A stretch of 64,000 bases of DNA. It comes from Paenibacillus tyrphae. Its GTDB lineage: Bacteria; Bacillota; Bacilli; Paenibacillales; NBRC-103111. Numbering within the stretch: position 1 is the first letter of the stretch; each line of letters opens with the position of its first letter. The stretch lies in the NCBI RefSeq assembly GCF_000722545.1, contig NZ_JNVM01000009.1, positions 56,492 through 120,491 on the forward strand, read 5' to 3'. The translations under genes were made by a program, and so were the position numbers. Below, piece by piece: positions 17,819-28,870 of this stretch. The notes under the pieces were generated by a model, which saw only the letters and a program-made list of their open reading frames with translations, did not search any database and was not told the origin of the DNA.

Positions 17819-18146
17819 AGCTATGCACCTCCTCGCCCGTATACCGTTCCTTCCGCTTCGTCAAGCCGTCGAGCTGCAGCAGCGGATTTTTTTCCTTCTG
17901 CTCCATCGTCGCTTGAAATGCTATCTCGTGGGACCGCACGGCAAAATATTGGTCGATCATATAGTGAACCACGGCACTGACGCTCGTCTGTTCGGCTTCG
18001 GCCATTCGTCTGCACTTATCGTAAACCTCGGGCTCCAGCTCGATGGCGGCGGTCTCGACGGTTTCTCCCTCCGTCGAAATGAGCTGGGATGCGGCGGATT
18101 TCCACTTCCTCAGCTGGCTTTGCATGAAATCCTTGGAACTGCTCAC
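17805..18146 (-). CDS. Ribbon-helix-helix (CopG-like) protein, putative antitoxin
   Basis: A protein of about 113 residues. ETAAIELEPEVYDKCRRMAE followed by SVSAVVHYMIDQYF fits a ribbon-helix-helix DNA-binding unit in the middle of the chain. The GTG at 18146 is preceded by AAGGTGA; a further upstream GTG at 18167 and an ATG at 18125 are alternatives. It precedes and overlaps the PIN gene. It probably binds its own promoter and the PIN partner, by analogy to VapB-type antitoxins. Confidence 0.68.
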   Translation of the reverse strand: MSSSKDFMQSQLRKWKSAASQLISTEGETVETAAIELEPEVYDKCRRMAEAEQTSVSAVVHYMIDQYFAVRSHEIAFQATMEQKEKNPLLQLDGLTKRKERYTGEEVHSYDRA

Positions 18147-18433
18147 GGGCGTCACCTTCCACAACACAATTTATACGGGCTTGAATGCGCAAGCCGATTT
18201 CCTAATACTGTTCGATAAAAAACGCCGTTTTTAGGGGTTTTTCACTGTTTGATGAGCGCGCTCATGCTTTGGACACAGTTATTTAACCGTTTGGTCCGAT
18301 TTTGAACACCATTTGCTCAAATTTTTCGTGTAACGTTAAGGCGTATGGCTCCTTTTTCGGCTAATCCCCCCGCAAAATAGGGGGGGCGGGAGAATGCTAT
18401 AGTATCTTCACCGGCAAAAGGAGCATTGTCTGC

Positions 18434-19132
18434 ATGAATTCTTGGAAAGTACTGGTCGCCGACGATGACCCGAACGTCAGGGAGATCATCCGGCTTTATT
18501 TTGAAAAGCAGCACATTAGCATGATTGAGGCGCAGGACGGCGAGGAGGCGCTTGAGCTTGTCGAGAAGGAAGCGCCGGACATCGTCATTCTCGACGTCAT
18601 GATGCCGAAGATGGACGGTTTCGAAGCATGCCGCCAAATTTTGAAAAGGTTCGATATTCCCGTCATCATGCTTACGGCGAAGCGGGAAGAATTCGACCGG
18701 GTGCTCGGGCTTGAGCTCGGCGCCGACGATTACGTCACGAAGCCGTTCAGTCCGCGGGAGCTCGTGGCGCGGATCAAGGCGATCTTCCGCCGGATGCAGC
18801 GCCGCAAATCGCCGGGAGAACAGGATGAACCGATCTCCATTACGTTCGAGGGGCTCTCGATCAGCACGGAGCGCCGCGAGGTGCTGGCCGGGGAGGAGCG
18901 AATCGTGCTTCGCCCGAAGGAGTTCGATCTGCTGACGCATCTGGCTCGTTCGCCGGGGACGGTGTATACGCGGGAGCAGCTGCTGGAGCAGGTGTGGGGC
19001 TACGAGTTTATCGGGGATATCCGTACGGTCGACGTGCATGTGAAAAAATTAAGGGAGAAGCTGCTCCCGTACCGGAGCGAATGTATTCATACGGTGTGGG
19101 GCGTAGGGTATAAATTCGAGGTCCAGGAATAA
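18434..19132 (+). CDS. OmpR-family response regulator
   Basis: A 232-residue regulator with ADDD near residue 9, phospho-acceptor D54 in VILDVMMPKMDG, lysine in YVTKPFSPRELVARI and a winged helix ending HTVWGVGYKFE. Its stop overlaps the kinase ATG by one base. The 288 bp before it hold a C6/G7 hairpin (18366-18386) and no convincing -35 element. With the kinase and an MreB paralogue it forms one overlapping operon. Confidence 0.9.
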   Translation: MNSWKVLVADDDPNVREIIRLYFEKQHISMIEAQDGEEALELVEKEAPDIVILDVMMPKMDGFEACRQILKRFDIPVIMLTAKREEFDRVLGLELGADDYVTKPFSPRELVARIKAIFRRMQRRKSPGEQDEPISITFEGLSISTERREVLAGEERIVLRPKEFDLLTHLARSPGTVYTREQLLEQVWGYEFIGDIRTVDVHVKKLREKLLPYRSECIHTVWGVGYKFEVQE

Positions 19133-20601
19133 TGCCTGGCATCGGCAAAAGCATTTTCCGCCGGCTGCTGTTCGGACATATGTTCACCATGCTGCTGGGC
19201 CTATGCGTCGTCGGGTTTCTGCTTTCGCTGCTGACCAAGGGTTATATCGTCGATTCGCAAAAGGAAGAGCTGCTGCGCAAGGCGAAGCGGGTCAATCTGG
19301 CGGTTCAAGCCGTCGACGTCCCGGACGATCGCGTCAAGGAGCAGCTGTTGTTCTTCGACCAGACGTTCGACGCGCGCATCTGGCTGTTCGACCGCACCGG
19401 CAAAATCGCCGCCACCTCCAGCAAGGACGAGGTGTACGTCGGCAAATCCGTCGATCCTGCCGTCGTCCGCAAAGTATTGAACGGCGAAGAGGCGCTGCTG
19501 AACGAGCCGCGGTTCGAGGGGCTCAAGGAATCGATGCTGTCCGTCATCGTCCCGTGGGGCAAGGACAATGAAGTATACGGAGGAATCGTGCTGCACGCCT
19601 CGGTCGCCGGAATGAACGAAACGATCACGTTAATGCGGGAAACGATCCTATGGGTCACGCTTGTGGGCGTGCTGCTGTCGGCGACGACGGCGTCGTATTT
19701 GTCGTGGTCCATCTCCCGGCCGCTGCGGCGGATCGACAAGCTGGCGCTGCGCATCGGGCATGGAGATTACGGCGAGCGGATCGAGATTTCGTCGAACGAC
19801 GAAATCGGAGAGTTGGCCGCCACCATCAATCAGATGGCGGACAAGCTGCAGCGGACGGACGAAGACAAGCGCAAGCAGGAGCAAATCCGCCAGGACTTCC
19901 TGGCGAACGTATCCCACGAGCTGCGGACGCCGCTAACGGCCATGCAAGGGTTCCTGGAGGCGCTGCAGGACGATCTGATCGACGATGCGGCCAAGCCGAA
20001 ATATTACGACATCATTTATAAAGAAACGCTTCATATGAACCGTTTGGTGGATGACATCGCCGATCTGATCAAGCTGGAAAACGACGAGATCGCCTTGTCC
20101 CGCAGCCCGGTGGACGTGCGGCAGTTATTTGCGCACGTGGCCGCCATGTTCGGACCGGAAGCCGCCGAGCGCAGCACGACGATCGAAATGCGGTTGGAAG
20201 AGGGACTGCCGGACGCGTATGCGGACCGGGACCGCTTCGAGCAAATTATGAAAAATTTAGTGAAGAATGCCGCGAAATTTACGGAAAACGGCAAAATCTT
20301 GCTGAGCGCCCGTGTGGAAAACGAGCTGCTTATGATTCAAGTGGCGGATACCGGCATCGGGATTTCCCCCGACGATCAGGAGATGATCTGGGAGCGCTTT
20401 TTTAAGGTGGACCGCGGGCGGAGCAAGAAAAGCAGCGGTACCGGGCTCGGACTGGCTATCGTCCGGGAGCTGGTAGAGCTTCATGGCGGGACGATTACCG
20501 TCCGCAGCGAAGTCGGCCAAGGAACCGTATTCGAGTTCCGGCTGCCGGCGGCTCAGAACGCAATACACGAAGGAGGAAGACAACATGTTAAAGCGATTTG
20601 A
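19132..20601 (+). CDS. Sensor histidine kinase (HAMP, HisKA, HATPase)
   Basis: A 489-residue kinase. TM1 is at about residues 13-33 and TM2 at about 169-190, with an external sensor domain between them. The HAMP linker has SISRPLRRIDKLALRIGHGD. The phospho-acceptor is H262 in NVSHELRTPLTAM. The ATPase domain has NLVKNAAKFTENGK, DTGIGISPDDQE and GTGLGLAIVRELVELHGG. Its last 17 bases overlap the MreB-like gene, which suggests tight co-expression with a cytoskeletal protein. Confidence 0.92.
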   Translation: MPGIGKSIFRRLLFGHMFTMLLGLCVVGFLLSLLTKGYIVDSQKEELLRKAKRVNLAVQAVDVPDDRVKEQLLFFDQTFDARIWLFDRTGKIAATSSKDEVYVGKSVDPAVVRKVLNGEEALLNEPRFEGLKESMLSVIVPWGKDNEVYGGIVLHASVAGMNETITLMRETILWVTLVGVLLSATTASYLSWSISRPLRRIDKLALRIGHGDYGERIEISSNDEIGELAATINQMADKLQRTDEDKRKQEQIRQDFLANVSHELRTPLTAMQGFLEALQDDLIDDAAKPKYYDIIYKETLHMNRLVDDIADLIKLENDEIALSRSPVDVRQLFAHVAAMFGPEAAERSTTIEMRLEEGLPDAYADRDRFEQIMKNLVKNAAKFTENGKILLSARVENELLMIQVADTGIGISPDDQEMIWERFFKVDRGRSKKSSGTGLGLAIVRELVELHGGTITVRSEVGQGTVFEFRLPAAQNAIHEGGRQHVKAI

Positions 20602-21655
20602 TACGCTGTACGGCATTGATTTGGGAACTTCGAATACGGTGATTTACCAGCACGGGAAAGGCATTGTGCTGCGGGAGCCGTCCGTGGTGGCGATCCGGCA
20701 GGAATCGGGCGAGATGGTGGCGGCCGGTACGGAAGCGCAGGCGATGATCGGTCGGACCCCGGGCAATATCGACATCATTTATCCGCTGATGGACGGGGTG
20801 ATCGCCAACTTTGACATTACGAGCGTGATGCTTCAGCATTTTATTAAAAAAATTCAAGGTCGGGCTCCCTGGTTCCGCAGCTCGCAAGTGTACATATCGG
20901 TGCCGTGCGGCATCACGAACGTGCAAAAGCGCGCCGTCGAAGAGACGATGGTGCATAAAGGCGCCAAGAAGGCGGTAGCCGTGGAAGAGCCGCTTGCCGC
21001 GGCGCTTGGGGCCGGGCTTCCGGTCGACCAGCCGATCGGCAGCCTGGTGCTCGATATCGGCGGTGGTGCGAGTCAAGTAGCCGTGCTGTCGCTCGGAGGT
21101 ATCGTCGTCAGCCATACGGTGCGGCGCGCAGGGATGTCGCTCGATCAGGATATCATCGAATACGTCAAAAAGACGTACAATCTGGCAATCGGCGAACGGA
21201 CCGCGGAGGAGATCAAGAAGCAGATCGGGTCGGTCGTCGAGCGGCAGAAGGACAAGGCCATCGATATTAAGGGGCGGGATCTGATCGATGGTTTGCCCCG
21301 GTCGCTCCGCTTGACCTCCGGCGAAATTTTCGGACTGATGGACGATTTTCTGGCGACCATTTTGGACGCGATTCGGGTGACGCTGGAGCACTGTCCGCCG
21401 GAGCTTGCCGGGGATGTGGTGGAGCGGGGCATTCTTCTATGTGGAGGCGGCTCGCTGCTTCACGGGCTGGTCGAGCGGATTCAGGCGGAGACCAGCGTCC
21501 CCGTCCATCTGGCGGCGGAGCCGCAGGATTGCACGGCGCTGGGAGCGGGCATGATGATCGATTTTAAGCGGGAGGGCTGGAGCCGCGGGAATGCGATCGC
21601 CGGTCGGAACGCCGCCGCACAGACGGAAGAGGAGCCTCTGCGGCAGGACGCTTAG
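20585..21655 (+). CDS. MreB/Mbl-like actin homologue (paralogue)
   Basis: A 356-residue rod-shape family protein. The phosphate-1 loop is GIDLGTSNTVIYQHGKG, phosphate-2 is LVLDIGGGASQVAVLS and the adenosine motif is LCGGGSLLHGL. It has the MreB hinge phrase EEPLAAALGAGLPV. The ATG at 20585 follows AAGGAGGA and lies inside the end of the kinase gene. Unlike the main mreB it has no mreC or mreD beside it. It is likely an inducible paralogue (MreBH or Mbl type) controlled by the upstream two-component system. A C-terminal extension of about 30 residues (TEEEPLRQDA end) is unusual. Confidence 0.87.
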   Translation: MLKRFDTLYGIDLGTSNTVIYQHGKGIVLREPSVVAIRQESGEMVAAGTEAQAMIGRTPGNIDIIYPLMDGVIANFDITSVMLQHFIKKIQGRAPWFRSSQVYISVPCGITNVQKRAVEETMVHKGAKKAVAVEEPLAAALGAGLPVDQPIGSLVLDIGGGASQVAVLSLGGIVVSHTVRRAGMSLDQDIIEYVKKTYNLAIGERTAEEIKKQIGSVVERQKDKAIDIKGRDLIDGLPRSLRLTSGEIFGLMDDFLATILDAIRVTLEHCPPELAGDVVERGILLCGGGSLLHGLVERIQAETSVPVHLAAEPQDCTALGAGMMIDFKREGWSRGNAIAGRNAAAQTEEEPLRQDA

Positions 21656-21768
21656 AAGGCGGCTCAGGCTCAGAAGCTGCTGCAGGGCCCGGAAATAAGC
21701 CGTTGACCGTTCATGGAATTGCCGCTAAGCTATGAAAAAAGCTTGGGCTCAATAGGGAGGCGGTTGTC

Positions 21769-22446
21769 ATGGCGGTAAAGCGGCTGGGCTGCTTGCATGC
21801 GCATCATTCAAATATCCGGTATTTGGAGGAAGGCCTGGATCGCGAGGCTTTTTCCTGCCTGCACTTTGTCGATCCTGGCGCGATCCATTGGTTGACCCGG
21901 GCGGCGGCATCCGAAGCGGAGGCGCGGCAGGTACAAACAAAGTTGCACGGCCAGTTGGAATGGATCGCAGGCTGCGGGGTGGACACCATCGTCATCACAT
22001 GCACCAATTATATCGCTGCACTGTCGCCCTTGGAACAAGCGCTCGAAGCGACGGGCGGCATTCCGATCATCGCGATCGACGAGCCGTGGTTTGACGAGCT
22101 GCTGAAGCTCGGGGACGAGGCGGTCGTCGCCTTCACGAACCCGGCCACTGTAAAAGGAACGATGGAGCGGCTGCATGCTCACGCCAAGCTGCAGGGCAGA
22201 GCGTTCAAGGCGCAGACGGCGGTGTCCGACCCGGGCTGCTTCGAGCTGCTGCTGCAAGGACAGGAAGCGGCGTATGCGGGGCTGGTTGAAGCGTTTCTGA
22301 TGGGCCTGATACATCATTCAGCTGCCCCGGTCGCGGCAGCTCAATTGTCGATGACGGATGCGGCCGCACGGGCCGAAGCTTCGTCCGGCGCTCGGGTGCT
22401 GTCGCCGATGCAGGCGCTTCGCAACAGGCTGGAGAAGCTGCGGTAG
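21769..22446 (+). CDS. Asp/Glu racemase superfamily-like protein
   Basis: A 225-residue protein with IVITCTNYIAALSPLEQAL, which resembles the catalytic-cysteine loop (TCNT) of aspartate/glutamate racemases but reads TCTN. The early segment GCLHAHHSNIRYLEEGL replaces the usual glycine-rich start, and SDPGCFELLLQGQ may supply the second cysteine. Fold assignment is plausible and activity is uncertain. The ATG at 21769 follows AGGGAGG. It stands alone after the MreB gene. Confidence 0.6.
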   Translation: MAVKRLGCLHAHHSNIRYLEEGLDREAFSCLHFVDPGAIHWLTRAAASEAEARQVQTKLHGQLEWIAGCGVDTIVITCTNYIAALSPLEQALEATGGIPIIAIDEPWFDELLKLGDEAVVAFTNPATVKGTMERLHAHAKLQGRAFKAQTAVSDPGCFELLLQGQEAAYAGLVEAFLMGLIHHSAAPVAAAQLSMTDAAARAEASSGARVLSPMQALRNRLEKLR

Positions 22447-22538
22447 GCGATCCGGTCTTGTCATAGTTATGTAATAAATCCATGGTACATTTTTCTTGCA
22501 ACACTACATACGACCATAGGCTGTAGGAGGAAATGACC

Positions 22539-23000
22539 ATGAAGATGAACAAGCTCGTATCAGTCGGCATTGCCTGCGCCATGCTGCTTGGCGGGGCGGT
22601 CTCCGCAAGCGCTGCGCCGGCTGCCGCGCAGAAGCCGAACCAGACTGCTGCGAAGGAGACCAAGGTTCAGCATAAGCCAACCAAAGCGTCGCAGCAGGCC
22701 GAGCAGCTCGCGCAGCTGCAAAAGACGGCATCGGGTCTCGGGATCGCAACCGAGGGCAAAACGGCAAAGGAATTGAAGGCGGCCATCCAGGAGAAGCATA
22801 AGGCGCTCGCCGCACAGAAGCGGACCGATACGCTGGCTAAACGGAAAGCCGAGGCGGAGAAGCTGGGCATTTCCACCGAAGGCAAAACCGCCCAAGAGCT
22901 CGCCAAGGAGATTCAAGCGAAGAAGCAGGAACAGAAGGCAAGCAAGCAGGCGAAGAAGCAACAGCCAAAAGCGAACAAGCCAACGAAGAAGAGCAGCTAG
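22539..23000 (+). CDS. Small secreted basic protein with two LGI-TEGKTA repeats
   Basis: A 153-residue protein with a signal peptide (residues 1-28, ending SASAA) and a mature part rich in Lys, Gln and Ala. Two units of the form LGI-TEGKTA-EL-I appear: GLGIATEGKTAKELKAAIQE and KLGISTEGKTAQELAKEIQA, separated by Lys-rich helix. The tail is almost only Lys, Gln, Ala and Ser. The units resemble short helix-turn-helix DNA- or polymer-binding motifs. The ATG at 22539 is 8 bp from AGGAGG. Function unknown. Confidence 0.72.
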   Translation: MKMNKLVSVGIACAMLLGGAVSASAAPAAAQKPNQTAAKETKVQHKPTKASQQAEQLAQLQKTASGLGIATEGKTAKELKAAIQEKHKALAAQKRTDTLAKRKAEAEKLGISTEGKTAQELAKEIQAKKQEQKASKQAKKQQPKANKPTKKSS

Positions 23001-23030
23001 TCGCAAGCTGCTCTAAACCAAGCCCGCAAA

Positions 23031-23077
23031 GGTCTGCCCGTCCCATCTCCAAGATGGAAGCGGCGCAGATCTTTTTT
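23031..23077 (+). terminator. Rho-independent terminator
   Basis: GGTCTGC and GCAGATC form the outer stem around an inner CCATCT/AGATGG stem, followed by six T residues. Confidence 0.8.
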
Positions 23078-23163
23078 CTGTTGCCTAATCGCTTCTATTT
23101 GACACCGTCTCCCTCGTTCAGGCATGATGATAGAAACTAGCTGAGAAAGGGGCCGCGCCCATC

Positions 23164-23373
23164 GTGAAACGGGTACTGCAAGGAGGCGTCCGCTTTTACC
23201 GCAAATGGATTTCGCCGTTGAAACCGCCGACCTGCCGGTTTTACCCGACCTGCTCCGCCTACGCGCTGGAAGCGCTGGAGAAGCACGGTGCGGCCCGCGG
23301 CTCGTGGCTTACGGTGAAACGGATCTGCAAGTGCCATCCGTTCCATCCCGGGGGAGTGGATCATGTCCCTTGA
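23164..23373 (+). CDS. yidD: Membrane protein insertion efficiency factor YidD
   Basis: A 69-residue protein with the whole YidD signature: [35 protein letters not shown] and [16 protein letters not shown]. It aids YidC-dependent insertion of membrane proteins. The GTG at 23164 gives the expected length. Here it is a single gene, away from rnpA and yidC. Its last bases contain the -35 of the T-box promoter. Confidence 0.92.
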   Translation: MKRVLQGGVRFYRKWISPLKPPTCRFYPTCSAYALEALEKHGAARGSWLTVKRICKCHPFHPGGVDHVP

Positions 23374-23399
23374 CACGGACGGTTCATTTTCGATATATT
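23370..23399 (+). promoter_or_regulatory. Sigma-A promoter of the metG T-box leader
   Basis: TTGACA (23370-23375) and TATATT (23394-23399) with an 18-bp spacer. The -35 overlaps the stop of yidD. Confidence 0.8.
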
Positions 23400-23405
23400 T
23401 GGCTT

Positions 23406-25731
<2,326 letters not shown>

Positions 25732-25781
25732 GGGTTGTTCACGTGAACAATCGATAGATACCATGGTGGGAGGCTTCTTGT

Positions 25782-26855
25782 ATGCAGAAGAACGACGGAA
25801 TGAATTACGCGCCGCAGGGGAAACCGAATCCGGTCGTGAAGCCGGGCGAATTCGCTTTTGCCGCGATAGGGCTGGATCACGGCCATATTTTCGGGATGTG
25901 CAACGGCCTGATGGAAGCGGGAGCCGATTTGGTTGCCGTCTACGACCCGGACCCGGTGAAAGTCGAAGCGTTCGTTAAGCGGTACCCGCAAGCCAAGGCC
26001 GCGGCTTCGGAGGAAGAGATCCTGCACGATCCGAGCATTCAACTCGTAGCGGCAGCGGCCGTTCCTTCGGAGCGCGGAGCGCTTGGGGTTCGTGTCATGA
26101 GCGCGGGAAAAGACTACTTTACCGACAAGACGCCATTCACCGCGTTATCGCAGCTTGAAGCCGCCCGTGCGAAAGTGAAGGAAACGGGCCGGAAGTACAT
26201 GGTCTATTACAGCGAACGGCTGCATGTGGAAAGTGCCGTGTTCGCCGGAGAATTGATTCAGAAGGGCGCCATCGGCCGCGTCGTGCACGTGATGGGCTGG
26301 GGTCCGCACCGGTTGAACGCGCCGACCCGTCCGCAGTGGTTTTTCGAGCGGGAGAAGTACGGCGGCATCCTGTGCGACATTGGCAGCCATCAGATCGAGC
26401 AGTTCTTGTTCTACACCGGCGCGAAGGACGCCACCGTCGTCAGCAGCCGGGTAGCCAACTATAACAACAAGCCGTACCCGGAGCTGGAAGACTTCGGAGA
26501 CGCCACGCTGACTGGCGATAACGGCGCGACCTTCTATTTCCGCGTCGACTGGCTGACGCCGGACGGCCTGGGTACCTGGGGCGACGGCCGGACGCTCATC
26601 GTCGGCACGGACGGGTACATCGAGCTGCGCAAATATATCGATATCGCCCGGGATAAGCAGGGCGACCACGTGTACCTGGTGAACAAGGAAGGCGAGCGGC
26701 ATTTCTCCGTTCACGGCGAAGTCGGCTATCCGTTCTTCGGGCAGTTGATCCTCGACTGCATCCACCGGACGGAAACCGCGATGACGCAGGAGCATGCCTT
26801 CAAAGCGGCCGAACTATGCTTGAAAGCCCAGCAGCAAGCGGTTCGTGTCGAGTAG
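25782..26855 (+). CDS. Gfo/Idh/MocA-family oxidoreductase
   Basis: A 357-residue NAD(P)-dependent sugar-type dehydrogenase. The Rossmann start is AAIGLDHGHIFGMCNGLMEA, slightly unusual because the glycine motif is G-x-D-H-G-H. DKTPFTALSQLEAAR follows, and CDIGSHQIEQFLFYTG contains the conserved His region (DxGxH). The ATG at 25782 follows GTGGGAGG. The substrate is not evident. It sits alone between metG and a terminator. Confidence 0.86.
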   Translation: MQKNDGMNYAPQGKPNPVVKPGEFAFAAIGLDHGHIFGMCNGLMEAGADLVAVYDPDPVKVEAFVKRYPQAKAAASEEEILHDPSIQLVAAAAVPSERGALGVRVMSAGKDYFTDKTPFTALSQLEAARAKVKETGRKYMVYYSERLHVESAVFAGELIQKGAIGRVVHVMGWGPHRLNAPTRPQWFFEREKYGGILCDIGSHQIEQFLFYTGAKDATVVSSRVANYNNKPYPELEDFGDATLTGDNGATFYFRVDWLTPDGLGTWGDGRTLIVGTDGYIELRKYIDIARDKQGDHVYLVNKEGERHFSVHGEVGYPFFGQLILDCIHRTETAMTQEHAFKAAELCLKAQQQAVRVE

Positions 26856-26874
26856 CTTATAACCGTATAGATCG

Positions 26875-26915
26875 AAATACCCCTTTGCCAACATGAGGCG
26901 CAAAGGGGTATTTTT
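26875..26915 (+). terminator. Rho-independent terminator
   Basis: AAATACCCCTTTGC pairs with GCAAAGGGGTATTT, followed by more T residues. It ends the oxidoreductase gene. Confidence 0.88.
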
Positions 26916-26922
26916 GGCTTTA

Positions 26923-26999
26923 TCGTAATTTCTACATTTACCGTTGACAAGCGAATGGGCGGGGCGTATAATCGTCGTTGTTAATGAAAAAAATTACGA
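26923..26999 (+). promoter_or_regulatory. znu promoter flanked by Zur-like half-sites
   Basis: A strong sigma-A promoter is present: TTGACA (26944-26949), a 17-bp spacer and TATAAT (26967-26972). TCGTAAT (26923-26929) lies before the -35 and ATTACGA (26993-26999) lies after the start point. Each matches one half of the Bacillus Zur palindrome TCGTAAT-N-ATTACGA, and the other half of each site is degenerate. Zinc-dependent repression is expected. Confidence 0.72.
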
Positions 27000-27024
27000 T
27001 TTACGTCTCGGAGGGTATCATCTC

Positions 27025-28008
27025 ATGAAGCGAACATTCATCAAACGGGCCGTCCTTCCCGTCATCCTGGTTTTGCTGCTATCCACATTGCTGTCCGCTT
27101 GCGGGGGACGTTCGCAGCCTGCGCTTGTGAACGGCAAGATCAATATCGTAGCCAGCTTTTATCCGTTATATGATTTTGCCTCCAAAATCGGCGGAGATCA
27201 CGTCAATGTCGTGAATCTGGTGCCGGCCGGCGTCGAGCCCCACGATTGGTCGCCGAAAGGCCGCGACATTCAGAATTTGACTAAATCGGATCTGTTCGTC
27301 TATTTGGGCGCCGGCTTCGAAGGTTGGGTGCAGGATACGCTCGACAGCTTGAAGAAGGACAGTAAGACTGTTGTGGTCGAAGCCAGCCGCGGCATCGAGC
27401 TGCTTCCCGGCACGGGAGAGGAACACGGGGATGGCCACGACGCGAAGAAAGAAGAAGGCAAAGACGCGCCCGGCCACGATCATGGCAATACGGACCCGCA
27501 CGTATGGCTGAGCCCGGCCAATGCCAAGCAGTTGGCCGTCAATATCAAAGATGCGCTGATCCAAGTCGACGGAGTACACAAAGCGGATTACGAAGCGAAC
27601 TTCAAGAAGCTCGCCGACCGGCTCGACCAGTTGGACGGCAAGTACAAGAGCGAGCTTGCCAAGGTGTCCAAGAAGGACATTGTCGTGACGCATCAATCGT
27701 TCGCGTATTTGGCCAAAGCCTACGGACTGAACCAGAAAGCGATTATGGGGCTTGCCCCGGATGCCGAACCGACATCCAAGGATATGAAAAATATTTTGCA
27801 ATTCATTAAAGACAACCAAGTCAAATATATATTCTTTGAGGAACTCGTGTCCGACAAATTGGCCAAGACGCTTGCGAAGGACGCCGGAGTCGAAACGCTT
27901 GTCCTCAGCCCGATCGAAGGGTTGACCGAAGAGCAGGCGAAGAAGGGTGACGATTATGTGTCCCTGATGGAAAACAATTTGAATAATTTAATAAAAGCAT
28001 TACAATAG
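27025..28008 (+). CDS. znuA: Zinc ABC transporter substrate-binding lipoprotein
   Basis: A 327-residue cluster A-I binding protein. The lipobox is LLSAC near residue 21. Metal ligands are visible: H in GVEPHDW, H in TDPHVWLSP, H in VTHQSFAYLAKAYGL and an acidic residue near EELVSD. A His/Asp-rich loop around residue 140 (EEHGDGHD and GHDHGN) is typical for zinc. The ATG at 27025 follows GGAGGG. It delivers zinc to the membrane proteins encoded next. Confidence 0.93.
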   Translation: MKRTFIKRAVLPVILVLLLSTLLSACGGRSQPALVNGKINIVASFYPLYDFASKIGGDHVNVVNLVPAGVEPHDWSPKGRDIQNLTKSDLFVYLGAGFEGWVQDTLDSLKKDSKTVVVEASRGIELLPGTGEEHGDGHDAKKEEGKDAPGHDHGNTDPHVWLSPANAKQLAVNIKDALIQVDGVHKADYEANFKKLADRLDQLDGKYKSELAKVSKKDIVVTHQSFAYLAKAYGLNQKAIMGLAPDAEPTSKDMKNILQFIKDNQVKYIFFEELVSDKLAKTLAKDAGVETLVLSPIEGLTEEQAKKGDDYVSLMENNLNNLIKALQ

Positions 28009-28039
28009 AAGGGAGACCTTCTGTATAAGGAGCTTTGCC

Positions 28040-28816
28040 ATGCAAACGAATGCTCGCTTTGGATGTCATCAACAGATCGTCACGATCGATGACATCTTTT
28101 TTTCTTATGAAAATAAACCCGTGATCAGCGGCTTGAATTTCTCGATCCTGGAGCGCGATTTCGTCGGATTGGTCGGTTCCAACGGCGCCGGCAAAACGAC
28201 GCTGCTAAAGATGATCGTCGGGCTGCTGAAGCCGGTCCGCGGCGAAATCCGTCTGTTCGGTCAGCCGATCGACCAATTTCGCGACTGGGAGCGCGTCGGG
28301 TACGTACCGCAGAAAAATGCGCTGAATCCGCTGTTTCCGGCTACGGTCCGCGAAGTCGTGACCTCCGGACTGTTCGGCAAAAAGAATATGTTCCGCCGGC
28401 TGAGCAAGCAGGAGCGCAGCAAAGCGGACGACGCACTCTACGCGATGCGTATCGAAGACTTGGCGGACCGGCGGATCGGCCAATTGTCCGGTGGCCAGCA
28501 GCAGCGGGTATTCCTTGCCCGGGCGTTAATTAACAATCCGGAGCTGCTTATTCTGGACGAGCCTACGGTCGGTATCGACGCCGAGACGCAGGCTGGCTTT
28601 TTCCGCATGATCCGGCACATGCATCAGCATCATCACATCACGTTTATCATGGTAACGCATGATATGGATATGATACAATCGTATCTCGGGGAGGACTCGG
28701 TGCAGAAGAGCGGCGGCCTATCGTTCTATGTCAAGCATACGCACGAGCCGGAAAATTGCCGCGAAACCGATCTGACTCACTCGATGCAGCAGCTTAGAGA
28801 GACGATTGAAGTTTAA
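28040..28816 (+). CDS. znuC: Zinc ABC transporter ATP-binding protein
   Basis: A 258-residue ATPase with Walker A GSNGAGKTTLL, signature QLSGGQQQRVFLARAL, Walker B LLILDEPTVGID and switch His in MVTHDMDM. A His-rich HMHQHHH stretch lies near residue 195, and the C-terminal tail has HTHEPENC, which may bind metal. It lies 31 bp after znuA, with TAAGGAG before the ATG. Confidence 0.92.
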   Translation: MQTNARFGCHQQIVTIDDIFFSYENKPVISGLNFSILERDFVGLVGSNGAGKTTLLKMIVGLLKPVRGEIRLFGQPIDQFRDWERVGYVPQKNALNPLFPATVREVVTSGLFGKKNMFRRLSKQERSKADDALYAMRIEDLADRRIGQLSGGQQQRVFLARALINNPELLILDEPTVGIDAETQAGFFRMIRHMHQHHHITFIMVTHDMDMIQSYLGEDSVQKSGGLSFYVKHTHEPENCRETDLTHSMQQLRETIEV

Positions 28817-28870
28817 CCCTGACCGTACAACGACGGCAGGATGCAGCGGGCAGATAGGAGAGAACTGGTT

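Noticed and set aside
18366..18386. C6/G7 hairpin as a terminator
   Set aside because: No T run follows on either strand. It may only be a structured leader element.
9670..21655. CRISPR or other repeat arrays among the two-component genes
   Set aside because: Similarity among the three regulators and kinases is domain homology, not DNA repeats; no spaced direct repeats occur.
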